A DNA stretch of 64,000 nt, taken from Planctomicrobium piriforme (lineage in GTDB: Bacteria; Planctomycetota; Planctomycetia; Planctomycetales; Planctomycetaceae). Every line of letters begins with the position of its first letter. The stretch's first letter is position 1. The position numbers were made by a program, and so were the translations under genes. The notes under the pieces were generated by a model that was given only the letters and a program-made list of their open reading frames with translations, was not told the origin of the DNA and made no database searches. The stretch lies in the NCBI RefSeq assembly GCF_900113665.1, contig NZ_FOQD01000005.1, positions 124,001-188,000 on the forward strand, read 5' to 3'. Shown here piece after piece: positions 9,116 to 18,600 of the stretch.

Positions 9116-11731
9116 ATGCATGATTTGCCGCTGATTACGACGATTGCCGCCGCCTTTGCCAGCGCCTGGGTGCTGGGGCTTATTACACAATGGATGCGGC
9201 TCTCTCCGATCGTGGGCTATTTGCTGGCTGGCATTTTGATTGGTCCGTATTCACCCGGCTTTGTGGGGGATGTTGGGCTGGCTCATCAGCTCGCCGAAGT
9301 CGGTGTCATTCTGCTGATGTTTGGAGTCGGCCTGCATTTCCATTTGAAGGATCTGCTGGCGGTGAAAGCGGTCGCTCTGCCGGGGGCGATTGGTCAGGTC
9401 ATCGTGGCAACCGTTGTCGGCGCGCTGGCCTTCACTGCGCTCGGTCTGCCGGTGAAAGAAGCCACGATTGTTGGCATTGCGCTGTCGGTGGCGAGCACTG
9501 TCGTGCTGATGCGGGTGTTGATGGATGCCAATGTCCTGCAGGCCCCGGAAGGGCATGTCGCGGTCGGCTGGCTGCTGGTGGAAGACCTGCTAACCGTGAT
9601 TGTGCTGGTGGTGATTCCCGCCATCGGGCATCCAGTCGGGGCCGAACATCCGCCCTCTGACGTCCACCCGCTGATTCCCATTGGTATCGCGCTCCTCAAA
9701 CTCGTGGTGCTGGTGGCCATTGTGATGGTGGCGGGAATGCGGGTCATCCCCTGGGCACTGGTGCAGGTGGCCCGGCTGCGGTCGCGCGAACTCTTCACGT
9801 TGACGGTGCTGGTGTTTTCGATCGCGGTGGCAGCGGGCGCGTACATGGCATTTGGAGCATCCATGGCGCTCGGTGCGTTTCTGGCCGGCATGATGGTGGC
9901 CCAGTCGCCGGTGAGCCATCAGGCGGCGGCCGATGCCCTACCGTTGCGGGACGCCTTCGCGGTGATCTTCTTTGTCTCGGTCGGGATGATTTTCAACCCG
10001 GCATTTCTCATCGAGCAACCGTTGCTGATTGTCACAGCGCTGCTGATCGTGCTCATCGTGAAACCCCTGGCAGCGCTCGCCATTGTCGCCCTCTGCGGGT
10101 GGTCGGTGAGAACAGCCCTAACCGTGGCCCTGGGACTCGCACAAGTCGGGGAATTCTCGTTCATCCTGTCCGATGTCGCTCGTGCCCATGGGCTGATGTC
10201 GCCTGCCGGGAACAGCGTCCTGGTCGCCGCGGCCATGATTTCCATCACGCTCAATCCGCTCCTGTTCCGGATGCTGCCGAACATCGAACGCTGGCTCCGC
10301 AATCAGCCGGCGATTTGGAAACTCCTCAATGCGCGGAACGACCGCCGGATTCGCCGTACGAACAAAGTCGTTGCAGAACATGTGACGCAAGCGGAAGCCG
10401 CAGCGGAACGACTGGCGGTCGTGATTGGCTACGGTCCGGTCGGACGGTCAGTGAACCAGTTGCTACGCGACGCCGGCATGCGGACCGTCATCATCGACAT
10501 GAACATGGATGCCGTGGCCGAGGCCAACCGGCAAGGCCAGCCGGCCATCTATGGCGACGGCTCACGCGAGGCGGTTCTCGAACAGGCTGGACTCGAGAAA
10601 GCGACGCATCTGGTCGTGACCCTGCCGCAATCGTCCGGTACCGGCGCCATCATTGCCGCCGCCAGAAATCTGAATCCCAAACTGCGAATCCTCGTTCGCG
10701 CCCGCTACCTGCGAGAACGTAAAAATCTCGAAGCCGCCGGTGCGACGGGTGCGGTGTTTGAAGAAGGCGAAGCCGCGGTCGCGCTTGCCCGGCTGGTGTT
10801 GTCGGACTTCGGCGCGAGCAAAGACGTCGTCGAAAAAACGGTTCGCGATCTGCGGCTGCGACTGCTCTTGGAAAACGTCTCCAACCTCAGCGGACAACGG
10901 GTGCATCACTTGATGGTCCCCTGGGCTAAGGTCAAACGGCTGTCGACGGCCGCGACTCTCGATCAGGTCCGGCAGCAGGTGGCGAAAGAGCATTTTTCCC
11001 GCTTGCCGGTCGTCGACGCCCAGACCGGACACCCCGTCGGCTACCTGTTGGCAAAAGACCTCGTCGGGGAAACGAATGACGGGTCTGACTGGACGCGGCT
11101 CATGCGGCCGCTGCAAAAAGTGGCGCTCGACGTCGATGTGGAATCCCTGCTCACGCGTCTGCAACGGGAAGCGGCCACGATCTGCCTGGTCGAAAGTCTG
11201 GGCCGACCTGTCGGGCTGATCACGATTGAAGACATTCTCGAACAGGTGGTCGGACGGATCGAGGACGAGTACCCGCGGCATCCTGAAATTTCCGTGGGAG
11301 AATCGCTGCAGGCCGGGGGCGTCAAACTGGAGCTGTATGCGGAAACCCCGGAGGCTGCGATTACGGAATTGTCGGCGCTGATCCCGGCATCGACATTGCC
11401 GCCCGGCGCCCGAATCGCCGAACTCGCTCTCGAACGGGAACGCGAACTCTCGACCGATGTCGGCATGGGAGTCGCCATTCCGCACGCCCGTTGCCCCGGC
11501 CTGGGGAAGCCGGTGGTCGTGTTCGGCCGCAGCCAGCACGGCATCATCTTCAATGCCCACTCTTCCGAGCCGGTGCGGTTTGTATTCCTGCTGGTGACTC
11601 CCGCCGAACACCCTGAGATGCAGGTGATCATGCTGGGGAAGATTGCAGGCCTTGTCGGTTCGCCCGAAATCCGCCAGCAACTCTTCGAAGCCGCTACTGC
11701 TATCGAGGTTTACGACATTCTGGGGCGGTAA
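9116..11731 (+). CDS. CPA2 cation:proton antiporter fused to TrkA-N, CBS pair and PTS EIIA-2-like domain
   Basis: An 871-residue fusion. Residues about 5-390 are a KefB-type Na+/H+ or K+/H+ exchanger with 11-13 spans (PIVGYLLAGILIGP, ALGAFLAGMMVAQSP). A TrkA-N Rossmann domain starts near 430 (VVIGYGPVGRSV). Two CBS motifs at about 600-720 end in DILEQVVGRIEDEY, as in CorC-type CBS pairs. The last ~120 residues resemble a fructose/mannitol-class PTS EIIA (PtsN-like), with VGMGVAIPHARCPG holding the His that is phosphorylated in that family. The protein should exchange K+ or Na+ for protons in the inner membrane under nucleotide and perhaps phosphotransfer control. The stop is at 11729-11731. 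Confidence 0.9.
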   Translation: MHDLPLITTIAAAFASAWVLGLITQWMRLSPIVGYLLAGILIGPYSPGFVGDVGLAHQLAEVGVILLMFGVGLHFHLKDLLAVKAVALPGAIGQVIVATVVGALAFTALGLPVKEATIVGIALSVASTVVLMRVLMDANVLQAPEGHVAVGWLLVEDLLTVIVLVVIPAIGHPVGAEHPPSDVHPLIPIGIALLKLVVLVAIVMVAGMRVIPWALVQVARLRSRELFTLTVLVFSIAVAAGAYMAFGASMALGAFLAGMMVAQSPVSHQAAADALPLRDAFAVIFFVSVGMIFNPAFLIEQPLLIVTALLIVLIVKPLAALAIVALCGWSVRTALTVALGLAQVGEFSFILSDVARAHGLMSPAGNSVLVAAAMISITLNPLLFRMLPNIERWLRNQPAIWKLLNARNDRRIRRTNKVVAEHVTQAEAAAERLAVVIGYGPVGRSVNQLLRDAGMRTVIIDMNMDAVAEANRQGQPAIYGDGSREAVLEQAGLEKATHLVVTLPQSSGTGAIIAAARNLNPKLRILVRARYLRERKNLEAAGATGAVFEEGEAAVALARLVLSDFGASKDVVEKTVRDLRLRLLLENVSNLSGQRVHHLMVPWAKVKRLSTAATLDQVRQQVAKEHFSRLPVVDAQTGHPVGYLLAKDLVGETNDGSDWTRLMRPLQKVALDVDVESLLTRLQREAATICLVESLGRPVGLITIEDILEQVVGRIEDEYPRHPEISVGESLQAGGVKLELYAETPEAAITELSALIPASTLPPGARIAELALERERELSTDVGMGVAIPHARCPGLGKPVVVFGRSQHGIIFNAHSSEPVRFVFLLVTPAEHPEMQVIMLGKIAGLVGSPEIRQQLFEAATAIEVYDILGR

Positions 11732-12080
11732 CTCCCGATGTCATTTCGAACCCGACCGCGGCCTGCCGAATGCGCAGGCAAGGATGTATCTCTTTCTTCT
11801 CAATTCGGTTATGATCGACAGTCCCGCTTCCCTGCCTTGTAGACGATCCGGATTTTCGCGTGCGGCGAGAATTTGATCGGCTCGGAAAATCTGACGGTTG
11901 GCCGAATCGAGATGGCCGACTGCAGATATTTCCGCCGCAATCGTCAGCACGCCAGATCCGGCGACACCATCTCCGTCGGAATTGGAATGTGATCCAGTGA
12001 GAATCTGGGTCATCCCCCTGGACCGGCAACGTCGGGAAGCGACGTGACGGACCGCGACTCAAGCAATCGATATTGACCAC
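11732..12080. other. Intergenic region upstream of lepA
   Basis: About 350 bp without a supported gene. A 90-codon minus-strand frame (11741-12013) has no recognisable motif and was not called. No strong hairpin or repeat is evident; the lepA promoter should lie here. Confidence 0.4.
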
Positions 12081-13883
12081 ATGAAGCCGGAATTCATTCG
12101 TAACTTTTCGATCATCGCCCACATCGATCATGGCAAGAGTACGCTCGCCGACCAGTTGCTGCTGAAAAGCGGGGCGATCGACGAACGGACTTATCAAGCG
12201 CAAATCCTCGACGACCTGGACGTCGAACGGGAACGGGGCATCACCGTCAAGGCCCGCGCCGTGGCGATCAAGTACCCCTACAAAGGGCAGATCTACCAGC
12301 TCAACTTCATCGATACGCCAGGGCACGTCGACTTCCACTACGAAGTCTCCCGGAGTCTGGCGGCGTGCGAAGGCGCGCTGCTGGTCGTCGATGCCTTCCA
12401 GGGGGTCCAGGCCCAGACCGTGGCGAACGCTTACGCCGCGATCGAAGCCGGTCTCGAAATTATTCCGGTCATCAACAAAATCGACCTCCCGGTCACCCGC
12501 ATCGAAGAAGTCTGCGAGGAAATTGAGAACGTCATCGGTCTCGATGCCTCGAACGCCTTGCGGGTGAGCGCGAAAGCCGGCATCGGCATCGAAGATTGTA
12601 TTGAGGCCATCATTCAGCGAATTCCGGCGCCAAAAGGGCTGCCGGATGCTCAACTGCGGGCACTCGTCTTCGACAGCAAGTACGACGACTACCGGGGCGT
12701 GGTCACCTATATCCGCGTTGTCGACGGCACGATTCGTAAAAAGGACCGCATCCGTTTCATGCGCGGGGCGACGGTGCACGAAGTCATCGAACTCGGCCAG
12801 TTCTGCCCGTTCATGGAAACGGTCGAAGAACTCGGGCCGGGCCAGGCGGGCTACCTGATTACCGGCGTGAAGGTGCTCGGCAACATTCATGTCGGGGATA
12901 CGGTGACGCTGCAGGGAAATCCCGCCAGCGAGCCGCTTCCCGGTTACAAGCAGCCCAAGCAGATGGTGTTCTGCGGGATGTATCCGATCGACGCCACCGA
13001 CTTCGAAAAGCTGCGGTTCGAACTCGACAAGATGCTGCTGAACGACGCCAGCTTCTCGTTCGCGCCGGAAACCAGCGATGCCCTGGGCTTCGGGTTCCGC
13101 TGCGGCTTTCTCGGCATGCTGCACATGGAGATCATCCAGCAGCGGCTCGAAAAAGAAGCCGACGTCGACCTGATTCAAACCGCGCCGAACGTCACCTATC
13201 AACTGCTCAAGCGGACCGGCGAACTGGTCACCATCGACAACCCCGCCGAAGTCCCCGACTCGGGGTCGATCGATGAATTCCGCGAGCCGATCGCCCGCGT
13301 GACGTTCATTCTCCCCACCGCCAGCATGGGGACGATCATGCAGCTCTGCTCTGACCGCCGCGGGGAATACAAGAGCACCGAATTCCTCGGCCGCGACCGC
13401 GCCCAGTTGGTCTACGAGATGCCGCTGGCCGAAATCATCTACGACATGCACGACAAGCTGAAGTCGATTACCCGCGGCTACGGCACGATGGATTACGAAG
13501 TGGTCGGCTTCAAAGCGGCCGATCTCGTGAAGCTCGACATTCTGGTGAAGGGGAATCTGGTCGAGGCGCTGGCCACGATCGTGCACCGCCAGTCGGCCGA
13601 GCGCCGCGGACGTGCGCTGGTCAAAAAGCTCAAGGAAGAAATCCCGCGTCACCAGTTCGAAGTGCCGATTCAGGCCGCCATCGGTTCCCGCGTGATTGCC
13701 CGCGAAACGATCCAGGCCCTCCGCAAGAACGTGACCGCCAAGTGCTACGGCGGAGATATCTCGCGAAAGCGGAAGCTGCTGCAGAAGCAGAAAGAGGGCA
13801 AGAAGCGAATGAAGCAGTTCGGCGAAGTCGAAATTCCGCAGAAGGCCTTCCTCTCGGTCCTGGAAGCCGGCAAGGACGACTAG
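12081..13883 (+). CDS. lepA: Elongation factor 4 (LepA), ribosome back-translocation GTPase
   Basis: LepA/EF4, 600 residues, the usual length. G1 is AHIDHGKST (residues 14-22), G2/switch I includes ERERGITVKA, G3 is DTPGHVDF, and G4 is NKIDLP. The EF-G-like domains II, III and V follow (for example GFGFRCGFLGMLHMEI). The LepA-specific C-terminal domain ends with the conserved GGDISRKRKLLQKQKEGKKRMK block. It acts on the ribosome to resolve stalled or mistranslocated states under ionic stress. The start is an ATG without a clear Shine-Dalgarno. A G-rich heptameric array begins 3 bp after the stop. Confidence 0.97.
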   Translation: MKPEFIRNFSIIAHIDHGKSTLADQLLLKSGAIDERTYQAQILDDLDVERERGITVKARAVAIKYPYKGQIYQLNFIDTPGHVDFHYEVSRSLAACEGALLVVDAFQGVQAQTVANAYAAIEAGLEIIPVINKIDLPVTRIEEVCEEIENVIGLDASNALRVSAKAGIGIEDCIEAIIQRIPAPKGLPDAQLRALVFDSKYDDYRGVVTYIRVVDGTIRKKDRIRFMRGATVHEVIELGQFCPFMETVEELGPGQAGYLITGVKVLGNIHVGDTVTLQGNPASEPLPGYKQPKQMVFCGMYPIDATDFEKLRFELDKMLLNDASFSFAPETSDALGFGFRCGFLGMLHMEIIQQRLEKEADVDLIQTAPNVTYQLLKRTGELVTIDNPAEVPDSGSIDEFREPIARVTFILPTASMGTIMQLCSDRRGEYKSTEFLGRDRAQLVYEMPLAEIIYDMHDKLKSITRGYGTMDYEVVGFKAADLVKLDILVKGNLVEALATIVHRQSAERRGRALVKKLKEEIPRHQFEVPIQAAIGSRVIARETIQALRKNVTAKCYGGDISRKRKLLQKQKEGKKRMKQFGEVEIPQKAFLSVLEAGKDD

Positions 13884-13886
13884 TGA

Positions 13887-13921
13887 GGGGCCAGGGGAGA
13901 GGGAATAGGGGACAGGGAAAT
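13887..13921 (+). repeat. Heptameric repeat element 2 (G-rich, G-quadruplex motif)
   Basis: Five consecutive 7-bp units, each starting with GGG or GGGG, fill 13887-13921 between lepA and the methyltransferase (for example GGGGAGA at 13894 and GGGGACA at 13908). The spacing of the G-runs fits the G3+N1-7 quadruplex rule on the + strand. No inverse partner array is seen here. Confidence 0.6.
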
Positions 13922-13949
13922 TCCATCTTGCGTCTCGAAGGTCGAGTCC

Positions 13950-14813
13950 ATGTCGAACGCGGACCAGGAAATTCGAAGCGGACGGCGATACGCCTTCGGG
14001 AAGAACTGGTCTTCATTTCTGACAACGCTCGATGACGCCCGCATTGAGATTGCTATGCAGTCGCTCCGCGATCTGCTGGGAGTCGATACGCTCGAGGGCC
14101 GTACGTTTCTCGACGTCGGTTCCGGCAGCGGCCTGTTCTCGCTCGCTGCCAGAAAGCTGGGCGCCGATGTCACGTCGTTCGATTATGACAACGACTCGGT
14201 CGCCTGCGCGATTGAATTGCGCAAGCGGTATGAAACGGATCCAGCGCGGTGGAGCATCCAGCAAGGGTCGGCGCTCGATGAGCCGTTTCTGAATTCACTC
14301 GGAACATTCGATGTCGTCTATTCCTGGGGTGTGCTGCACCATACCGGCGACATGTGGCGAGCGCTCGATCTGGCGTCGAATGCCTGTCGCTCGGGCGGGC
14401 TACTGGCAATCGCGCTGTACAACGATCAGGGCTGGCGATCACGCGGCTGGCGACGGGTCAAGCAAATTTATTGCTCAGGTGCGGCCGGAAGAGCGGCCAT
14501 GACGCTCGCGTTCTACCCATATTTCGCCGCGCGAACTGCGCTGGTCTCCCTGGTACGAAGACAGAACGAGTTTGCCGCGTACCGGCGACATCGCGGGATG
14601 TCGATCGTGCATGACTGGCGTGACTGGCTGGGCGGCCTGCCGTTCGAGGTCGCGCGCTTTGACGATGTCGTCAGCTTCTTTGCCTGTCGTGACTTTGAAC
14701 TGGTCCGGGGCACACGGACACACCGCCTTGGGTGTCACGAATTCGTCTTCTGCAAATCGCCCGAGGCGCAAAGAAAAAGCCCTACGGGTGACCAAAGTCA
14801 CCCACAGGGCTGA
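13950..14813 (+). CDS. Class I SAM-dependent methyltransferase
   Basis: A 287-residue methyltransferase. SAM-binding motif I is FLDVGSGSGLFSLAARKLGA (residues 54-73), motif II is the acidic SFDYDND, and VVYSWGVLHHTGDMWRAL is the post-II region typical of Methyltransf_11/UbiG-like enzymes. The following part has a hydrophobic, possibly membrane-touching segment (AAMTLAFYPYFAARTALVSLV). The substrate is unknown; lipid, quinone or glycan methylation are all possible. The start ATG 13950 lies about 30 bp after the G-rich array. The last 12 codons overlap a strong hairpin that appears to be the terminator of the convergent gene. Confidence 0.8.
   Translation: MSNADQEIRSGRRYAFGKNWSSFLTTLDDARIEIAMQSLRDLLGVDTLEGRTFLDVGSGSGLFSLAARKLGADVTSFDYDNDSVACAIELRKRYETDPARWSIQQGSALDEPFLNSLGTFDVVYSWGVLHHTGDMWRALDLASNACRSGGLLAIALYNDQGWRSRGWRRVKQIYCSGAAGRAAMTLAFYPYFAARTALVSLVRRQNEFAAYRRHRGMSIVHDWRDWLGGLPFEVARFDDVVSFFACRDFELVRGTRTHRLGCHEFVFCKSPEAQRKSPTGDQSHPQG
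14778..14811 (-). terminator. Intrinsic terminator (minus strand) overlapping the methyltransferase 3' end
   Basis: AGCCCT (14778-14783) plus GGGTGAC (14786-14792) pair with GTCACCC (14797-14803) and AGGGCT (14806-14811): 13 bp with one internal 2x2 mismatch and a 4-base loop. On the minus strand the stem is followed by TTTTTCTTT, a proper U-tract. It therefore suits transcripts coming from the Gly/Tyr-rich gene at 15386. On the + strand no T-run follows. Confidence 0.7.
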
Positions 14814-15060
14814 GATACGGGATCCGCGAAACGCGGAGACCGACTCTTATTCTGCCTGGCGTGTGTTCGAGGTCAGCGAACATCAGGGATCCTCCCTGTC
14901 CTTCCCCGGCCTTACGAATGACACGCTCGTGCAGGAACAATTTCTCTCTACGCAGTTTTTACTGCGCATTTGATCGACGTGGGTAGACCAGTTTCCGTTG
15001 GAAACCCAAAGATTTCCCGGTCGCAGGAAAACCCGCAATTCTTGCTGAAGCTATTCGAAA

Positions 15061-15086
15061 CAGGGGACTGACGTCCCCCGCTCGCC
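15061..15086 (-). repeat. 26-bp dispersed hairpin element, copy 1
   Basis: This 26-bp sequence contains GGGGAC-TGAC-GTCCCC, a 6-bp stem with a 4-base loop, and ends in CCGCTCGCC. The same 26 bases with one change occur at 25550-25575. Here it lies directly after the stop of the minus-strand Gly/Tyr-rich gene and may act as its first terminator or as an mRNA 3'-end stabiliser. Confidence 0.55.
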
Positions 15087-15386
15087 TTAGAAGCGGAAGT
15101 AAACGCCCGAGCCGCCGTAACCACGGCCGTAGGCGCCTGGGTATCCATAGCCGCCGTACCCGCGGTTATAGCCCCGGTAACCGGTGTTGTAGTAACCCGG
15201 ATAGCCGCCGTAGTAGCCTCGGTTGTAACCATATCCACCGCGGCCATAGCCGCCGTAGCCGGAACCGACGCCGATCACAACACGACCGCCGCGTCCACCG
15301 CGCCAGCGTGCCGCCTCAGCGGTATCCGTTCCCACAACAGCCATGACCATCACAGCAGCAAACAATCCCAATAATGCACGTTTCAT
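15087..15386 (-). CDS. Small secreted Gly/Tyr/Arg-rich protein
   Basis: A 99-residue protein with a cleavable signal peptide (MKRALLGLFAAVMVMAVVG then TAEAA). The mature part is almost entirely Gly, Tyr, Arg and Asn in short repeats of the GYGGYGRGGYGYNRGYYGGY type, ending GSGVYFRF. It is a low-complexity secreted or envelope peptide; its function is unknown. The ATG at 15386 is chosen because GGGGGAG lies just upstream and the signal peptide then starts at residue 1. The open frame extends to 15464, but that part looks non-coding. Two hairpins follow the gene. The ~300 bp upstream to 15684 hold only promoter-type sequence as far as I can see. Confidence 0.75.
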   Translation of the reverse strand: MKRALLGLFAAVMVMAVVGTDTAEAARWRGGRGGRVVIGVGSGYGGYGRGGYGYNRGYYGGYPGYYNTGYRGYNRGYGGYGYPGAYGRGYGGSGVYFRF

Positions 15387-15684
15387 TGCTCTCCCCCTCG
15401 TCTTGTCTTGTACTACCCGTCGTTTGATTCTTGTCTTGTGCAGGATGGGTAAAGCAACCGCCATGCCAGCGAGGTCGGTCGAAGAAGTTGAGCGGCAAAA
15501 AAAGCAGAAACAGGCCTCAATTGCCTAGAACCCCTGAACTCTGCGTAGGAGAAACAAAGCCAATTGAAGGCTCAGCGATCAATTGACGTCGATTTTCGCA
15601 CAGATACGGAGAGCGCAGCGTCCAGTTTGTATTCGTCTTGATGACGAAATCGTCAGATTGAGGGACAAAAGCGAGACAGTCAGC

Positions 15685-18600
15685 TCACTCTGTCTGCTGA
15701 CGAGACAGTTGCTCGTAGTATTCGCGGACGAGTTCCGAATACTTCTCCGGCACCGGATCGCGATCGATTGGAACCAGCTTCTTGTTCGGGTCGCGCCGTG
15801 CGAGTTCTTCGGCCACCTGTTGCTGCAGCTCCAGCAATGGCCCATAGACCGAGGATCGCACCATTTCCCAGTTGGGCTGTTTCGAATGCCGCTTCACGTC
15901 GAGGCGTTCGAGTCGAGTGCGATCCCGGATCATTGCCGCCTGCGAGCGGAGTTGCGGAGTGTTCAACATTTCTTCGACATCCCGCATGCGGTCAGACCAT
16001 TCGCGAAAGCCGCCTCCCGAGACGGGATTGTTGGGCGCGCCAAGTCCTCCTTCGCCGCCGCCCCCCGGTTGGGAGTTCATCAGCTCAGTGAGAATGTCAT
16101 TGGATTGCTGATTCTGTTGTGACGAACCGCCCTGGCCCCCTTGGCCCTGCTGACCAGGTTGACGGCCCTGACCCGGCTGCTGACCGGGGCTTTGGCCTGG
16201 TTGTTGTCCTTGCCCTTGGCCTTGCTGTCCTTCACCTTGTTGGCCTTGCTGACCTTGGCCTGGCTGTTGTCCTTGTCCTGGCTGTTGTCCTTGTCCTGGC
16301 TGTTGTCCTTGTCCCGGCTGTTGTCCTTGTCCCGGCTGTTGGCCGCGTTCGCCTTGCCCAGGCTGTTGCCCCTGGCCCTGCTGTCCTTTTTGCCCCTGAC
16401 CCTGTTGGCCGGGTTGTTGTCCCGGTTGCTGACCTTGACCGGGCTGCTGTCCAGATTGCTGACCTTGGCCGGGTTCCTCCCCAGGTTGCTGGCCCTGATC
16501 TTTTTCCTGACTGGATTGCGAGTCCTTTCCCGGCTGCTGCCCTTCACCGCTCTGCTGCTGTCCATCCTTGCTCTGTTGTTGGCTGGCGCCAGGTTCACGG
16601 CCGGATTGCGACGGCTGTTTCTGGCCTGGCTGCGACGATGTCTGCTCACCGGGGGCGTTCGCCTCCAGCTCGCGGCGGATGGCTTCGGTCAGTTGTTCAA
16701 GTTCGGCTTGAGCCAGTTTCAGGGCAGATTCTTCGTCTCCCAAGACGCTGCTGGCGGCCTCTTCGACGCCGGCCTGTAACTGTTCGATTCCCTGTCGCGC
16801 CTGCTCTTCCGACTTTTTGGCTTCCGCCGTCAAGCCGCGTTGAGCATACGTCTGAGCCTGTTCGAGCGATTGCTCGGGATCGAATTTGCGGAGGTCGCGG
16901 AGCGTGTCATACAGCTTCTTCGACAACAGCGGTTCGCTGGTTTCTGACGCCTCGATGAGTTGACGCGTCTTCTCGAGGGCCTCGCCCAGCTTCGCCTGCT
17001 GCTGTTCGAACTGTTCCGGGATCGACTTATCGTCCGCCGCAGCATCATCTCGCAGCGAGGGTGCGGACCCTTTCGGTTTCTCGCCAGGCTGCTGAAACTT
17101 CTCGGCGATTTTCTGTTCGGCTTCCGCGAGTTCCCGCACGTCGTCCCGCAGTTCGCGCATCGCTTCACCGAACTGACCGGCAGCCTGCTTGCGGAGTTCT
17201 TCTTCGAGTTGCTGCAAGTCGCGCTGGGCCCGGGTGCCTTCGGTGAGAGCTCGTGAGGTCTGACCTTGCTGCAACGCTTCAGATGCCCGTTGCACGCGTT
17301 CGCGTGCGGAGTCCGCCTGTTCGCGGGAATCGATCATCCGCTCGCGGTTCTGCTCTTGGTTCATCTGCTCACGGGCTTCGTCGAGATCGCGGAGCAGTTC
17401 TTTTTGTTCTTCCCCCAGCCGCTTGAGCTGCCGTTCGATTTCCGCTTTGGCTTCATCCGTGTCGGCATTCCGCAACGCGTTTTCGAGTTCCCGCAAGCGG
17501 TCGTTCAAGTCCGCCTGTCGACGGGCGAGTTCCTTCAAACGATTCAGCAGTCGCTGGGTTTCCTTCGCGGCAGCGCTCTGTTCTGCCTGGGCTTGCCGTT
17601 CCGTTTCGTAACGGTCGCGGTCGTTCTTCAGCTTCAGGGCCTGCATCTGCTGGTCCATCCGCTGCGAGGCGGGCGTCTCCCCTTTCCCTTGTGCCTGCAT
17701 CAACAACTTTTCACGAGCCTGCAGTCTTAACAGGGCTCGGTACGCATCTTGTGCCGCGGCACGGGCGTCTGGCAGGGGGACAATCGACGGCCCGCCGCGG
17801 GCCTTGTCGAATTGATCGGCCGCCGTCTGCATATGAGCCATCGCCTGCGTGGCATACTCTTTTAGTAGTGCGTCTTGCAGTTTGCCCCGCAGAGCTGCTG
17901 CCATCTGGCGTGCCTGACGTTGGGAGTCGCCGAGAGTCCGGGTCTCTTTATCGAACGTGCCTGAGGGAGGATCGGCTTTCTCCTTGCGGATGACATTCCA
18001 GGTTCCCGTCACGATCTGTCGCTGCAGTTCCAGCAGTTGCGTGCTGGGCTGGCCTTCCCCCTTCTCAGGCGGAACCTGACGGAAGATTTCTTCGAACGGC
18101 CGCACTTCGGCAAAGAACATGTCGCTGAAGGATCGACGGGGCTGACCATCCGGGCCCACGTCGTCCGCATAGAAGTAGTAGGAAACGAGGTCGTCCGGTT
18201 TGACCGACAGCCCTTCCATCGCCAGCAGATGCGAAACCGCTGTCTTCTGGTCAGGCTTTTGGGCCTCGGCCAGGGGAAGCGTTTTCTCTGCACCATCTGG
18301 CGTTTGATAGACGAGCCCCAGCTCTTTCAGACCATAGTCGTCGGCCGCCTCCGCATTCACCAGCAATTCCTGCAGAGAAGAAACGCGCACGTCTTTGCCG
18401 GGGAACGCGACTTTGAGATCAGGCGTGCGGTTGGGAACGACCGTGATCCGAAACTCCGGCGGTTCCCGATTCGCACGGCCTTGTTCATCGATGAGATGCA
18501 GTTTGAATTTGCGTTCGCCGGGTTCACCCAGCTTCCAGCCCGCAGTGCGATTGAGCGGCTGATCGGCCACGCTCGCCAATTCAATGGTGGGCGCATCTGT

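Noticed and set aside
8713..9134. Several overlapping short frames on both strands before the antiporter
   Set aside because: They conflict with each other and none has a supported start or family.
11741..12013. Minus-strand 90-codon frame upstream of lepA
   Set aside because: No recognisable motif or start signal; too weak to call.
11700..13652. Antisense frame of 650 codons opposite lepA
   Set aside because: It mirrors a clearly conserved GTPase gene; the translation is rich in Arg/His/Asp without any family motif. It is a shadow frame typical of GC-rich codon use.
16119..16958. Plus-strand frame with Leu/Val/Ala-rich, membrane-like translation
   Set aside because: It is the antisense of the PGQGQQ-coding repeats; the apparent hydrophobic segments come from CTG/GTT runs opposite Gln codons.
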